DNA of 60,000 nt from Glandiceps talaboti (GCF_964340395.1 NC_135564.1:10877391-10937390), one strand, 5' to 3'. Positions 28,110 to 41,110 are shown, counted from the stretch's first letter. Notes: generated from the sequence alone by a model not told the origin. A program made the numbers and translations.

Positions 28110-29580
28110 ACTCACGCTTGATAAAATTTTCAATGCCGGTCATTGTTCTGTCACCGGCCGACTCGCATTTTCCGATATAACCCAAGGTGTCATGTTGAAA
28201 CAGTGGAGAATGGCTACAATTGTTCCATCTTCAAGAAGGGTAAGAAAGAAAAACAAGATGTCCCCACCTATCTCATTATTGCCCACCTTATTAAAAGTCA
28301 TGGATCTTCTCGTCTTCAAGCAAGTTAGCTCCGTTTTGGAAAGAAATGATATTCTACACCCAACCTTCTGAGTTCTCTGGTTTTCGACCTCAACAGAATG
28401 ACACTGATGTAACTCTACTACCACGAGTAACTGACACAGTAACTCTACTACAATGAGTAACTGACACAGTAACTCGATCTACTACAATGAGTAACTGACG
28501 CAGTAACTCTACTACAATGAGTAACTGACGCAGTAACTCTACTACCATGAGTAACTGACACAGTAACTCTACTACCATGAGTAACTGACACAGTAACTCT
28601 ACTACCATGAGTAACTGACACAGTAACTCTACTACCATGAGTAACTGACACAGTAACTCTACTACAATGAGTAACTGACACAGTAACTCTACTACAATGA
28701 GTAACAGACACAGTAACTCTACTACAATGAGTAACTGACACAGTAACTCTACTACCATGAGTAACTGACACAGTAACTCTACTACCATGAGTAACTGACA
28801 CAGTAACTCTACTACAATGAGTAACTGACACAGTAACTCTACTACCATGAGTAACTGACACAGTAACTCTACTACCATGAGTAACTGACACAGTAACTCT
28901 ACTACCATGAGTAACTGACACAGTAACTCTACTACAATGAGTAACTGACACAGTAACTCTACTACAATGAGTAACTGACACAGTAACTACTACCATGAGT
29001 AACTGACACAGTAACTCTACTACCATGAGTAACTGACACAGTAAACTCTACTACAATGAGTAACTGACGGCATTCTAGAAAACATGTATGCAAGAACATT
29101 TCGTGTCTTCTAATGCTGGATTAATCAACGCCGCATTTGACTCAGTGACTCATGATATCCTTCTTCACATACTCCAACGTAATAACATCAATCCCACTAC
29201 CCTATCGATATCATGGTGTAAAGATTATCTAACAGATCAGATTCAATGTGTCAAGCTTGGCTCTCACACTACAAGTTACATTTCTGTTTTAAGGCAGCGT
29301 GCGACCCATTTCTGTTCTCTCTCTGTATCAATGACCTTCCACTCTGGCTCCAATCTAATACACCAATGTACGGCCACACTGACGATATCAACATCTTACA
29401 AGATGCTTCTATCTCCAATCTTGATAAGTTACACAATGAACTGATCAATGAAATCGATAATCTTACAGTGTGGTTTCATTCCAACGCTTTCCAATCCCAA
29501 CATTTCAGTATCAATTCATGCTATTCATGTATTTGGCACTCTGGGCAATGCCCTTTGTGGGCTACCGAAAATCATTAATA
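28110..29580 (+). mobile_element. Decayed non-LTR reverse transcriptase interrupted by a 30-bp minisatellite, copy in T5
   Basis: Before the array (28195-28370) the plus strand reads QWRMATIVPSSR then PISLLPTLLKVM, the finger region of LINE reverse transcriptases, followed by GFRPQQND (about 28380-28403). After the array (29110-29260) it reads AAFDSVTHDILLHILQ and WCKDYLTD, then after a frameshift PFLFSLCINDLPLWLQSN and LINEIDNLTVWFHSNAF. The YADD catalytic motif is degraded (HTDD). There are several stops and frameshifts, so it is dead. The same fossil is in T6 and, truncated, in T4 and T7. Confidence 0.82.
28407..29068. repeat. 30-bp minisatellite, about 22 copies
   Basis: The unit gtaactctactaccatgagt + aactgacaca, with a/c and a/g variants, is tandem without spacers. 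Plus-strand reading in the RT frame gives VTLLPxVTDT per unit, matching the RT residues at the array edge. The minus-strand Val-Thr-rich ORFs across it are by-products of a 30-nt (10-codon) period without stops. Confidence 0.95.
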
Positions 29581-29774
29581 TTGCAAATTAATTAAAGCTA
29601 CATCAACGAGCTCATAATCTAATCTAATCTCAAATATTAACAATTTCAAGCATGATGAGCATATTATAAATGAGCATATTATAAATTATCTTTTGAACTA
29701 GCATCCAATAGCAGTGATTACATGTATTTCACTGAGATGAGGTCGAATGAGGTCAATAAACTTTTATAGTTTAG

Positions 29775-29845
29775 TGACGTCATTCTAAAGTGTCTGACAT
29801 GAGTAGTTCAAAGAATCAAGCCTACTATATGTACAGGATTAAAAG
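29775..29845 (+). promoter_or_regulatory. T5 promoter segment: CRE box and untranslated exon ending at 29845
   Basis: TGACGTCA at 29775-29782 lies 70 bp before the donor attaaaag/gtgagttc. The acceptor tttcttctacag ends at 31352; the ATG is 30 bp later. Confidence 0.55.
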
Positions 29846-31382
29846 GTGAGTTCTTTAGCCTTTTTTACACTTGCTGTGTGACAAGACTGTCAACGTATGC
29901 TATTGCCTCGGTATCAAGATCCCCCTGGGGCGGGGGGGGGGGCGAGATTCATTACTTAAAATGTTATCGTTGACTGTGGGATAGGACCACACCACGTTCA
30001 CAAAGGAATGGACAATCACTGGTCTTTGACCACGTCCGGAAACCTTTGAAATGTGCAGGCAATATGTAGAATGAACTGTATCCCCTGTGAAGCCCACTTC
30101 AAACATTAGCGTGCTTATATATGCATGTTTAATGTTCCACAGTGGCAGCAATGATAAAGATTCATAAACCTGAAATAAGTCAGTAGTAAAACGTCACATG
30201 ATATAGCAAAAAGTCACATGTAACAAAGGACGACTTGTAATAAAAAGTCACTCGTACAAAAATCTTACGTGTAAATAAAAATCACTGATAATGAAAGAGT
30301 CACTTGTCAAGGTTGCTTATAAAAAACAACTTCAGAAGCTGGGATATATATGGTGGCGCTGTGTCATGCAGTGCTTTATATGCAGTCAGTAGTACCTTGA
30401 CCTTGATCCGTTCAGATATTGGAAGCCGATGAGGTTTTTGTAGAACGCCGGTGATGTGGTCGTACTTTCTTTCTGATTTTGGTGCTCAATCGAACTGTAG
30501 TGTATTATACAAGCTGTAGTTTCTTTAAATGTACTACTGAGACGGATACCATACAATAAGCTGTTGCAATAAACTATCCCGGATGTAACCAAGGCAAGCA
30601 TCTAGTGCAAGATATGGAGTTGAATCCATGGAAGTACACTGCATGAGTAAACAGGCCTTGCGTTGCAGTTACGTGCGCTTGGGTACGTGTACCTTGCGTT
30701 GTATTCATCCTAAAAGCCAGAGGTTAGAGGTCGAGATAAAAGCTGGAAAAAATAATTCGCTACCTTTACCTTACGCTACACCCACCATGCTATTTGACTA
30801 GATTTTGAGAGAAAATATTGCTTTAACAGGTCACTTCATTAATAAAGAAATGTCATTTACTATTACTGCTCAAGGTGCCATATGAATAACAATTATTCAA
30901 GTACACAAAACAGATGATATTTACATTGTAAAGGATATACCATTTAATTCATGTGTGCAAAAGTAGTTCCTACGACATCTGTGGAGCATTAATATCCCAG
31001 GGCATGTTTTGGTAATTTGACAATCATTTTACACAATGTACTTATCTACATTCGCTACCATCCGCTACGTAGCGAAGGCTAAAAATAAAAACAATTCAAC
31101 CCCAGATTGAGCACTAAGGCAAGGACTAATGGTTTGACTGCATCTGATTTTACCAATTAATGTTCCTAATATGGTGATATGACGATTTGAAGACTTGTGT
31201 CACATGCTCCTCCATGTCCATAATCAAACGTAGTGCTAAGTTTCATATCAGTTATCACATACATCTTTTTCCACTATCTCCATTAATGCGACCCCAAAGT
31301 TATTTCTTTTCTGTAGAAAACGTTGTATTAGCCTCATCCTTTTCTTCTACAGGGCAAAACTTAATCAACCTGCATATTCAAA

Positions 31383-33309
31383 ATGGAAACTCATGAATCC
31401 AAAGACGGGAAACAGGCTTATGTTCACTGTAAAGAGTATACATCAAGCTTGTTTGACAGAACTGGTGAGTTTCAAAACTTTGGTTAACTTTACATATCAC
31501 TAATTTTAATACAACTGAACTGAGATTCAGTAGTGCTATAGGCATGATGAAATATGTGTGTGCTTGTGTTCCTTTGTATATGTATGTGAGTGAGTGAGTG
31601 AGTGAGTGAGTGAGTGAGTGAGTGAGTGAGTGAGTGTGTGTGTGCCACTGGGTGGGTTTGTGGGTGAGTGAGTTTGCAAGCATTAAAGTATTAATGGGTA
31701 TACAAGTGAATAACATTCAAAAAACGTATGCAAATATGTCTAGCAACAAGACCACGCCCATAACAACAGATTATATTGTGTATTGTGAGGATGACAACAG
31801 GGATGGATAGACAACTTTCATAAAGTGAACACTCATGTGCCTAGCAACATAATTGCGCCCATAGTAACAGCAAAATCACGGTATATGCTGCACAGATAAC
31901 AAAACGGTTTGGTATATACGTAGATAAATGGATACATGTTCAAAAAATTGACATACAATCATGTAGATACTTAAAGCCCACACAAGCCATAGCAACAGGG
32001 AAAGGATGGTGTACATAGCATACATAACAACAGTGACGGATAAGCAAATCAATAAAACATTTAAACTGCTACACATACATAATAGTGTCTTGCAACTAAG
32101 ACCACAGCAACAACCAAATAACAGTGCCCCATTGCTAAGATAACGAAATGAGTCAAATCATTGAAATATAAACATAAATGTGTATAGCAGCTATAGACAC
32201 ACCGATAACAACAGCCAAGAGTATCGTAGGGAAAGATAACAACACAGGTGGGTATGAATAAACTTGCCAAGACAGAATGATTCCTTACATACCAAAGCCT
32301 CTGAAATTTACACCATCAATCATTGTCCAAACTCTACATTTGTGCTTCAACGCCATTGGAGCTATTTTTCAAATGCCATGTTAAAATTGTATATGTCACT
32401 ATCCTGACTAAAGTATTGTGATTATTTATTATTATTTTTAATTGTTATATTTCTATTTCTGAAACATTTTATTATTTTTCAATATAGCTTTACACGAAAT
32501 GTACCGTAAGAGTTGATCAATTTGTTTATTGACATGGTTGTATTTTTTGTTTGTTAGGACGCATGTCTATCGAAAATCTGAGTCACCATGATTTAATTGT
32601 TCGGTATAAGGGTTCCAAGTATACCAAAGGTTTCCCGAGAAGATATTACCCGGCGAAGAGTCACTCAAATGTAGTCGTGAAAGCTCAAGAAATAGAAGTA
32701 AATCCTGCATTCTATTCTGATTGGGGTTCATATTCGGAGCTACTCAGCACAATTGAAATACCCCGCATTGGAAAAGGCTCATTCGTAATGTCAAACACAA
32801 CGGAATGGGCGAAGACTAAGCACGCGTTGTACAAGTGTTCAACACTGATGGTCGAATTTGATCTGCAAACACGAAAATCAACACCATTTTTGGAGAATGC
32901 TGTAGAGAAAAGCAAACCCTTTCTTTCAGGCCAGGCACCAAAGTTCATGAACCCCCTAAATTATAAACCATCCTCAAATGCATATCATTATTCGTTTGTA
33001 GTACCCCCTAGTGATCTGGACATTTTACTCCATGTTAATAACACCAACTATCTGAAATATTGCATGGATTGTGCAACATTTGCAGCCAGGGACCGAGCAT
33101 ATTCTATTTTCATCGAAGACATACAACACTACCACGTTCATACCATATCAATGTTGTATATTAATGAAAGTCGATTGGGAGATCGTTTGGAAGTGATTTC
33201 ATGGGAAGATACTGACAAACCATACATTCTATACTTTGTAATAATGAAAGGAGTGCAGGAAATTTTCCACAGCATTGTTGAGTTTAATGTTACCACATCG
33301 AGACTGTAG
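31383..33309 (+). CDS. T5: double-hotdog acyl-thioesterase, Leu-type active site (exons 31383-31464 and 32558-33309)
   Basis: Exon 1 (82 nt) starts METHESKDGKQAYVHCKEY and ends LFDRT (donor actg/gtgagt); exon 2 follows tgtttgttag. The product is 277 residues with FDRTG at 24-28 in hotdog 1. Hotdog 2 has PSDLDILLHVNN at about 178-189, so Asp182 and His186 are kept and residue 184 is Leu where FatB has Asn. Glu231 in YINESRLGDRLEVISW aligns with the FatB active-site Glu; the neighbouring Cys of FatB is Ser. Exon 2 differs from T6 at six residues. The 3' flank (gactgtagaatatagcatat) matches T4, not T6. A (GAGT)n tract and the shared repeat fill the intron. AATAAA near 33546 is a possible end. 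Confidence 0.88.
31500..32300. repeat. Intron repeat of T5 with (GAGT)n
   Basis: This is a copy of the T4 intron repeat: cagtagtgctataggcatga, then (GAGT)n at about 31586-31635, then gtctagcaacaagaccacgc. It is almost identical to the T6 intron (37350-38120). Confidence 0.65.
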
Positions 33310-33591
33310 AATATAGCATATCACTGTTATATTACATTATTAGATCATTAATTTGGCATACAAAGACATTGTACCTTATATTCCTTATACGAATGAAAGG
33401 ACATATTGACATTTTCCACAGCAATGTTTATATAATTTGAAAGTAAGTACGTCAAAACAAGATCCAAATGATATGCAATAAGTTAAACGTACAGCCAACT
33501 GTCGTTTGGTTTATCTGAAACACCAGTATTCTTTTAAACAACTTTGAATAAATTTGAAGTAATGTATGAAATAATTACATATAAATTATGT

Positions 33592-33614
33592 GTGTGTGTG
33601 TGTGTGTGTGTGTG
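33592..33614. repeat. (GT)n microsatellite downstream of T5
   Basis: A short GT run close to the junction between the T5 and T6 duplication units. Confidence 0.9.
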
Positions 33615-33669
33615 TTTGGAATTAATCTCAAAGTGCCGACATGAAAACAGATACATCTTGACCAACTTC

Positions 33670-35440
33670 CACTGTGACCAACTTCCACCATCTTCAAGAA
33701 GGGTAAGAACGACTAACAAGATGTCTACAACTACCTACCTATCTCATTATTGCCCACCTTATCGAAAGTCATGGTCTGGAAGCAAGTTAGCTCCTTTTTG
33801 GGAAGAAATGACATTCTACATTCAGCTTCAAGTGAATAGTATGTCATCATGTAAATGTACTATTTCTGTTTTCATTGGTGTGAATTATGTGTGTTTTGTA
33901 ACATTTGCTGTCGAGTCTGAAGACAATTTTCTGTGTTTTTATATGCAGACAATAAAGTTATGAATTGAATTGAATTGCATTACACCCAATCTTCTCTCTG
34001 GTTTTTCAGTTTGACCCCAACAGAATGACACTGTAACTCTACTACAATGAGTAACTGACACAGTAACTCTACTACAATGAGTAACTGACACAGTAACTCT
34101 ACTACCATGAGTAACTGACACAGTAACTCTACTACCATGAGTAACTGACACAGTAACTCTACTACCATGAGTAACTGACACAGTAACTCTACTACCATGA
34201 GTAACTGACACAGTAACTCTACTACCATGAGTAACTGACACAGTAACTCTACTACAATGAGTAACTGACACAGTAACTCTACTACCATGAGTAACTGACA
34301 CAGTAACTCTACTACCATGAGTAACTGACACAGTAACTCTACTACCATGAGTAACTGACGCAGTAACTCTACTACAATGAGTAACTGACGCAGTAACTCT
34401 ACTACCATGAGTAACTGACACAGTAACTCTACTACAATGAGTAACTGACACAGTAACTCTACTACCATGAGTAACTGACACAGTAACTCTACTACCATGA
34501 GTAACTGACACAGTAACTCTACTACCATGAGTAACTGACACAGTAACTCTACTACCACGAGTAACTGACGCAGTAACTCTACTACCACGAGTAACTGACG
34601 CAGTAACTCTACTACAATGAGTAACTGACGCAGTAACTCTACTACAATGAGTAACTGACACAGTAACTCTACTACCATGAGTAACTGACACAGTAACTCT
34701 ACTACCATGAGTAACTAACACAGTAACTCTACTACCATGAGTAACTGACACAGTAACTCTACTACCATGAGTAACTGACACAGTAACTCTACTACAATGA
34801 GTAACTGACACAGTAACTCTACTACCATGAGTAACTGACACAGTAACTCTACTACCATGAGTAACTGACACAGTAACTCTACTACCATGAGTAACTGACA
34901 CAGTAACTCTACTACAATGAGTAACTGACGTCATTCTAGAAAACATGCATGCAAGAATATTTCGTGTCTTCTAATGCTGGGTTAATCAAAGCCGCATTTG
35001 ACTCAGTGACTCATGATATCCTTCCTCACAAACTTCAACGTAGTAACATCAATCCCACTACCCTATCGATATCATGGTGTAAAGATTATCTAACAGATCA
35101 GATTCAATGTGTCAAGCTTGGCTCTCACACTACAAGTTACATTTCTGTTTTAAGGCAGCGTGCGACCCATTTCTGTTCTCTATCTGTATCAATGACCTTC
35201 CACTCTGGCTCCAATCTAATACACCAATGTACGGCCACACTGACGATATCAACATCTTACAAGCTGCTTCTATCTCCAATCTTGATAAGTTACACGATGA
35301 ACTGATCAATGAAATCGATAATCTTACAGTGTGGTTTCATTCCAACGCTTTCCAATCCCAACATTTCAGTATCAATTCCTGCTATTCATGTATTTGGCAA
35401 TCTGGGCAATGCCCTTTGTGGGCTACCGAAAATCATTGAT
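33670..35440 (+). mobile_element. Decayed non-LTR reverse transcriptase interrupted by a 30-bp minisatellite, copy in T6
   Basis: It has the same layout as the T5 copy: finger remnant at about 33690-33830 (ccatcttcaagaagggtaag), 30-bp array, then AAFDSVTHDILPHKLQRS and the frameshifted INDLPLWLQSN / LINEIDNLTVWF region (34980-35380). It is more eroded on the left, where about 170 bp of unrelated sequence (about 33820-33990) precedes the array. Confidence 0.8.
34035..34930. repeat. 30-bp minisatellite, about 30 copies
   Basis: Same unit as 28407-29068 but about eight units longer, with blocks of cacgagt and acgcagt variants in a different order. Length and variant order differ between otherwise near-identical duplicates, so the array kept evolving after the T5/T6 duplication. 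Confidence 0.95.
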
Positions 35441-35635
35441 ATTGCAAATTAATTAAAGCTACATCAACGAGCTCATAATCTAATCTAATCTCAAATATTA
35501 ACAATATCAAGCATGATGAGCATATTATAAATGAGCATATTATAAATTATCTTTTGAACTAGCATCCAATAGCAGTGACTACATGTATTTCACTGAGATG
35601 AGGTCGAATGAGGTCAATAAACTTTTATAGTTTAG

Positions 35636-35706
35636 TGACGTCATTCTAAAGTGTCTGACATGAGTAGTTCAAAGAATCAAGCCTACTATATGTACAGGAT
35701 TAAAAG
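35636..35706 (+). promoter_or_regulatory. T6 promoter segment: CRE box and untranslated exon ending at 35706
   Basis: TGACGTCA at 35636-35643 lies 70 bp before the donor attaaaag/gtgagttc. The acceptor tttcttcaacag ends at 37192; the ATG is 30 bp later. Nearly identical to T5. Confidence 0.55.
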
Positions 35707-37222
35707 GTGAGTTCTTTAGCCTTTTTTACACTTGCTGTGTGACAAGACTGTCAATGTATGCTATTGCCTCGGTATCAAGATCCCCCTGGGGCGGGGGGGG
35801 GCGAGATTCATTACTTAAAATGTTATCGTTGACTGTGGGATAGGACCACACCACGTTCACAAAGGAATGGACAATCACTGGTCTTTGACCACGTCCGGAA
35901 ACCTTTGAAATGTGCAGGCAATATGTAGAATGAACTGTATCCCCTGTGAAGCCCACTTCAAACATTAGCGTGCTTATATATGCATGTTTAATGTTCCACA
36001 GTGGCAGCAATGATAAAGATTCATAAACCTGAAATAAGTCAGTAGTAAAACGTCACATGATATAGCAAAAAGTCACATGTAACAAAGGACGACTTGTAAT
36101 AAAAAGTCACTCGTACAAAAATCTTACGTGTAAATAAAAATCACTGATAATGAAAGAGTCACTTGTCAAGGTTGCTTATAAAAAACAACTTCAGAAGCTG
36201 GGATATATATGGTGGCGCTGTGTCATGCAGTGCTTTATATGCAGTCAGTAGTACCTTGACCTTGATCCGTTCAGATATTGGAAGCCGACAGGCTTTTTGT
36301 AGAACGCCAGTGGTGTGGTCGTACTTTCTGGTTTTGGTGCTAAATCGAACTGTAGTGTATTATACAAGCTGAAGTTTCTTTAAATGTACTACTGAGACGG
36401 ATACCATACAATAAGCTGTTGCAATAAACTATCCCGGATGTAACCAAGGCAAGCATCTAGTGCAAGATATGGAGTTGAATCCATGGAAGTACACTGCATG
36501 AGTAAACAGGCCTTGCGTTGCAGTTACGTGCGCTTGGGTACGTGTACCTTGCGTTGTATTCATCCTAAAAGCCAGAGGTTAGAGGTCGAGATAAAAGCTG
36601 GAAAAAATAATTCGCTACCTTTACCTTACGCTACACCCACCATGCTATTTGACTAGATTTTGAGAGAAAATATTGCTTTAACAGGTCACTTCATTAATAA
36701 AGAAATGTCATTTACTATTACTGCTCAAGGTGCCATATGAATAACAATTATTCAAGTACACAAAACAGATGATATTTACATTGTAAAGGATACACCATTT
36801 AATTCATGTGTGCAAGAGTAGTTCCTACGACATCTGTGGAGCATTAATATCCCAGGGCATGTTTTCGTAATTTGACAATCATTTTACTTATCTACATTCG
36901 CTACCATCCGCTACGTAGCGAAGGCGAAAAATAAAAATAATTCAACGCCAGATTGAGCACTAAGGCAAGGACTAATGGTTTTACTGCATCTGATTTTACC
37001 AATTAATGTTCCTAATATGGTGATATGACGATTTGAAGACTTGTGTCACATGCTCCTCCATGTCCATAATCAAACGTAGTGCTAAGGTTTCATATCACAT
37101 ACATCTTTTTCCACTATCTCCATTAATGCGACCCCATAGTTATTTCTTTTCTGTAGAAAACGTTGTATTAGCCTCATCCTTTTCTTCAACAGGGCAAAAC
37201 TTAATCAACCTGCATATTCAAA

Positions 37223-39137
37223 ATGGAAACTCATGAATCCAAAGACGGGAAACAGGCTTATGTTCACTGTAAAGAGTATACATCAAGCTTATTTGACAGA
37301 ACTGGTGAGTTTCAAAACTTTGATTAATTTTACATATCACTATTTTTAATACAACTGAACTGAGATTCAGTAGTGCTATAGGCATGATGAAATATGTGTG
37401 TGCTTGTGTTCCTTTGTATATGTATGTGAGTGAATGAGTGAGTGAGTGAGTGAGTGAGTGAGTGAGTGTGTGCCACTGGGTGGGTTTGTGGGTGAGTGAG
37501 TTTGCAAGCATTAAAGTATTAATGGGTATACAAGTGAATAACATTCAAAAAACGTATGCAAATATGTCTAGCAACAAGACCACGCCCATAACAACAGATT
37601 ATATTGTGTATTGTGAGGATGACAACAGGGATGGATAGACAACTTTCATAAAGTGAACACTCATGTGCCTAGCAACATAATTGCGCCCATAGTAACAGCA
37701 AAATCACGGTATATGCTGCACAGATAACAAAACGGTTTGGTATATACGTAGATAAATGGATACATGTTCAAAAAATTGACATACAATCATGTAGATACTT
37801 AAAGCCCACACAAGCCATAGCAACAGGGAAAGGATGGTGTACATAGCATACATAACAACAGTGACGGATAAGCAAATCAATAAAACATTTAAACTGCTAC
37901 ACATACATAATAGTGTCTTGCAACTAAGACCACAGCAACAGCCAAATAACAGTGCCCCATCGCTAAGATAACGAAATGAGTCAAATCATTGAAATATAAA
38001 CATAAATGTGTATAGCAGCTATAGACACACCGATAACAACAGCCAAGAGTATCGTAGGGAAAGATAACAACACAGGTGGGTATGAATAAACTTGCCAAGA
38101 CAGAATGATTCCTTACATACCAAAGCCTCTGAAATTTACACCATCAATCATTGTCCAAACTCTACATTTGTGCTTCAACGCCATTGGAGCTATTTTTCAA
38201 ATGCCATGTTAAAATTGTATATGTCACTATCCTGACTAAAGTATTGTGATTATTTATTATTATTTTTAATTGTTATATTTCTATTTCTGAAACATTTTAT
38301 TATTTTTCAATATAGCTTTACACGAAATGTACCGTAAGAGTTGATCAATTTGTTTATTGACATGGTTGTATTTTTTGTTTGTTAGGACGCATGTCTATCG
38401 AAAATCTGAGTCACCATGATTTAATTGTTCGGTATAAGGGTTCCAAGTATACCAAAGGTTTCCCGAGAAGATATTACCCGGCGAAGAGTCACTCAAATGT
38501 AGTCGTGAAAGCTCAAGAAATAGAAGTAAATCCTGCATTCTATTCTGATTGGGGTTCATATTCGGAGCTACTCAGCACAATTGAAATACCCCGCATTGGA
38601 AAAGGCTCATTCGTAATGTCAAACACAACGGAATGGGCGAAGACTAAGCACGCGTTGTACAAGTGTTCAACACTGATGGTCGAATTTGATCTGCAAACAC
38701 GAAAATCAACACCATTTTTGGAGAATGCTGTAGAGAAAAGCAAACCCTTTCTTTCAGGCCAGGCACCAAACTTCATGAACCCCCTAAATTATAAACCATC
38801 CTCAAATGCATATCATTATTCGTTTGTAGTACCCCCTAGTGATCTGGACATTTTACTCCATGTTAATAACACCAACTATCTGAAATATTGCATGGATTGT
38901 GCAACATTTGCAGCCAGGGACCGAGCATATTCTATTTTCACCGAGGACATACAACACTACCACGTTCATACCATATCAATGTTGTATATTAATGAAAGTC
39001 GATTGGGAGATCCTTTGGAAGTGATTTCATGGGAAGATACTGACAAACCATACATTCTATACTTTGTAATAATGAAAGGAATGCAGGAAATTTTCCACAG
39101 CATTGTTGAGTTCAATGTTACCATATCAAAACTGTAA
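37223..39137 (+). CDS. T6: double-hotdog acyl-thioesterase, recent duplicate of T5 (exons 37223-37304 and 38386-39137)
   Basis: Exon 1 (82 nt) encodes the same 27 residues as T5; exon 2 follows tttgttag, giving 277 residues. Differences from T5 are K to N in APNFMNP, I to T in SIFTEDI, R237 to P in GDPLEVISW, V to M in KGMQEIF, and T to I and R to K at the C-terminus. The Arg lost at 237 is Arg, Lys, Gln or Thr in all other loci, so Pro in this strand may disturb the fold. From about 38940 the sequence (caccgaggac) and the 3' flank (ctgtaaactgtggttctata) match T7 rather than T5, pointing to exchange between paralogues. The catalytic-type residues are as in T5: Asp182, Leu184, His186, Glu231. 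AATAAA near 39865 is a possible 3' end. Confidence 0.87.
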
Positions 39138-40748
39138 ACTGTGGTTCTATAGCAAATTTGCATTACTACATCGTTGGGAAGTTTGGATCATTGGTAGAAA
39201 AAATATGAGATGGCACATAGTGAATGGAGAGTTTGATAATTTTCACAACGTACTTACATTTTAATTTGTCAGCATCATGACTCACAGTCTGTAGAATCAA
39301 GTGATATGACATTCAATAGCACCATTTCTTGATATACCATATGACAACTCATCCTTTCTGTTTTAGTTATATAACATTTAATAATTAATTGGGATCTAAT
39401 GTAACTGTTGAATGTATTTCATGTACCCTTCTTGAGAAGTTTTGTGATTTCTATTTATTCTCCAAAACGTGGAATATTTGAGAAAAGAAAGCAGTCATGA
39501 TTTACATTTTCATTTCTTAATTTTTACAGGATTAGATTTACTTGTATAATACATATTTTTTTTAATGAATCAGCTTTTATGGTATGTATGGTTTGTACAT
39601 CATATTGAATATTCCCGACTCTTTTCTCTTTCAAGGACATGTAAAGGTCGAGCTCCATGAATAAGGTAGATGGTACCTCAGACCACTTTATAGTGGTCTG
39701 AGATGGTACTGTGTAAATTTGGAAGCTTTCAAGCTGTAGTAATTGTAACTGGAGTATTAAGGTTTCGACCAGACATCCAACAATGTATTCAATTTGCCCT
39801 CAGCTGTATCTCAAACCACTAAAAGTCTGAGGCTGTATGTAATTCTCTCTTTACTTTATTGACTAAATAAAGACACCTTGTCCATTCTTAAGTCTTCTCC
39901 TCTTATCTAACTTAAAACACCCCTAATCTTATAATTGGTGAGAGATCAGTGACCGTGAAAATTTGCTTTATGTCTAATCTTCTGGGAGATTATCACAATA
40001 GACAAACAGTCGATCATGCATAAACTCTTCCTTACGAGTTTATGCATGATGGATGTCTGGTAGTCGACCATGTACCAAAGCATGGATGTATCTATTACCT
40101 AATAAGGAGGTGGCCGCATGTACCACAAAGGACACGATCCATGTGCAACGGGTAAATCTAAAATCTAATTATTGTGATGGCCAAGTATAGTTCATATAGT
40201 TTTTAGGGTGTTGTATATTTTTGTTGATTGAGCACGATTGAAATAGAAACAGGTGAAATGCACATAAAATCGTAAGTGCTAATTCGGGCTGGGGTAGGAA
40301 ACGCGGTCAAGGCACGGTACCATTAACCACAGTCTGTGTACAAACGCACATGTTGACATCGACCTGTATTACACCAAGACAGAAGTCTAGTTCTCATCTG
40401 CTTGTCATGCTATACTGCAATGTACGATGAAGCTAGCTGAATCTTTACAACAATAACGACATCGTTACAAAGTGATACAGAACAACAGGATTTTGGGCAA
40501 ATACAATGTATGTGTATCGCCCAAGGATATGTTACGTAATCCCCCAGATGTAAATAACCGTTCCCCACGTTATCTCAGTTTCACGCTTGCTCACGATTTA
40601 GACATATTTTGAAAGTTCTGTGGATTCAATGTACCAAAGCAACCATTTTCAAAGGTAACCGGTGCTTATTTTTCATAGCAATACCCCTTCAATTGATGCC
40701 ATAAATTCGCCGGTCACCAGACACTCCATTGAAAAACACTGCAATAAC

Positions 40749-40780
<32 letters not shown>

Positions 40781-41028
40781 TTATTTATAAAGCGTCAGTA
40801 TCCACAAAAAATGTGATCAAAGACGCTGTAAGCAATTCATACATGATTCGTCGATGAAATGTCTGAAAAAAATATTTGCAATACCTCTTGCTGTTTTTAA
40901 GTCATCGATGATTTTAGCAACTTTGTGTAAATTAATGATTATTCCTAGTTGTTCGGCAAAGTCATGTAAACAATAGGCTAGTGAGTTGGTTTCTATCATT
41001 GTCTATCTCACTTGTATCATATGATGTG
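39138..41028. other. T6-T7 intergenic region with hairpins
   Basis: No gene is seen. The T7 3' flank is repeated at 39138-39590. Hairpins: 39675-39710 (acctcagaccact / agtggtctgaga) and 40013-40051 (gatcatgcataaactc / gagtttatgcatgatg), the latter framed by cgaccagacatcca (39767) and its inverted form (about 40050-40068). The stretch 39715-39790 recurs at about 48640-48720 beyond T8. (AAT)n lies at about 40750-40781. Confidence 0.5.
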
Positions 41029-41110
41029 TGTATCAATTCATGCTATTTGGCACTAAGGGCCCTTCTCGGGCTAATTACCGACAATCATTAATCGTCGTAC
41101 AAATTACTCA
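41029..41110 (+). mobile_element. Terminal scrap of the RT fossil upstream of T7
   Basis: gtatcaattcatgctatttg and the following gggcta-ccga-aatcattaat text match the 3' end of the RT fragments at 29505-29580 and 35370-35440. This shows that T7 belongs to the same duplication series even though most of the element was lost. Confidence 0.6.

Noticed and set aside
28390-29026. Long minus-strand ORFs (Val-Thr-Val-Ser and Val-Glu-Leu-Leu repeats) over the 30-bp array; likewise 33939-34946
   Set aside because: A 30-nt period without stop codons stays open in several frames. The ORFs have no non-repeat domain, and the plus-strand context is a reverse-transcriptase fossil.
28407-29068. Regular 30-bp repeats resembling a CRISPR array
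   Set aside because: Units are directly contiguous with no unique spacers, the host is an animal, and the units derive from RT codons.
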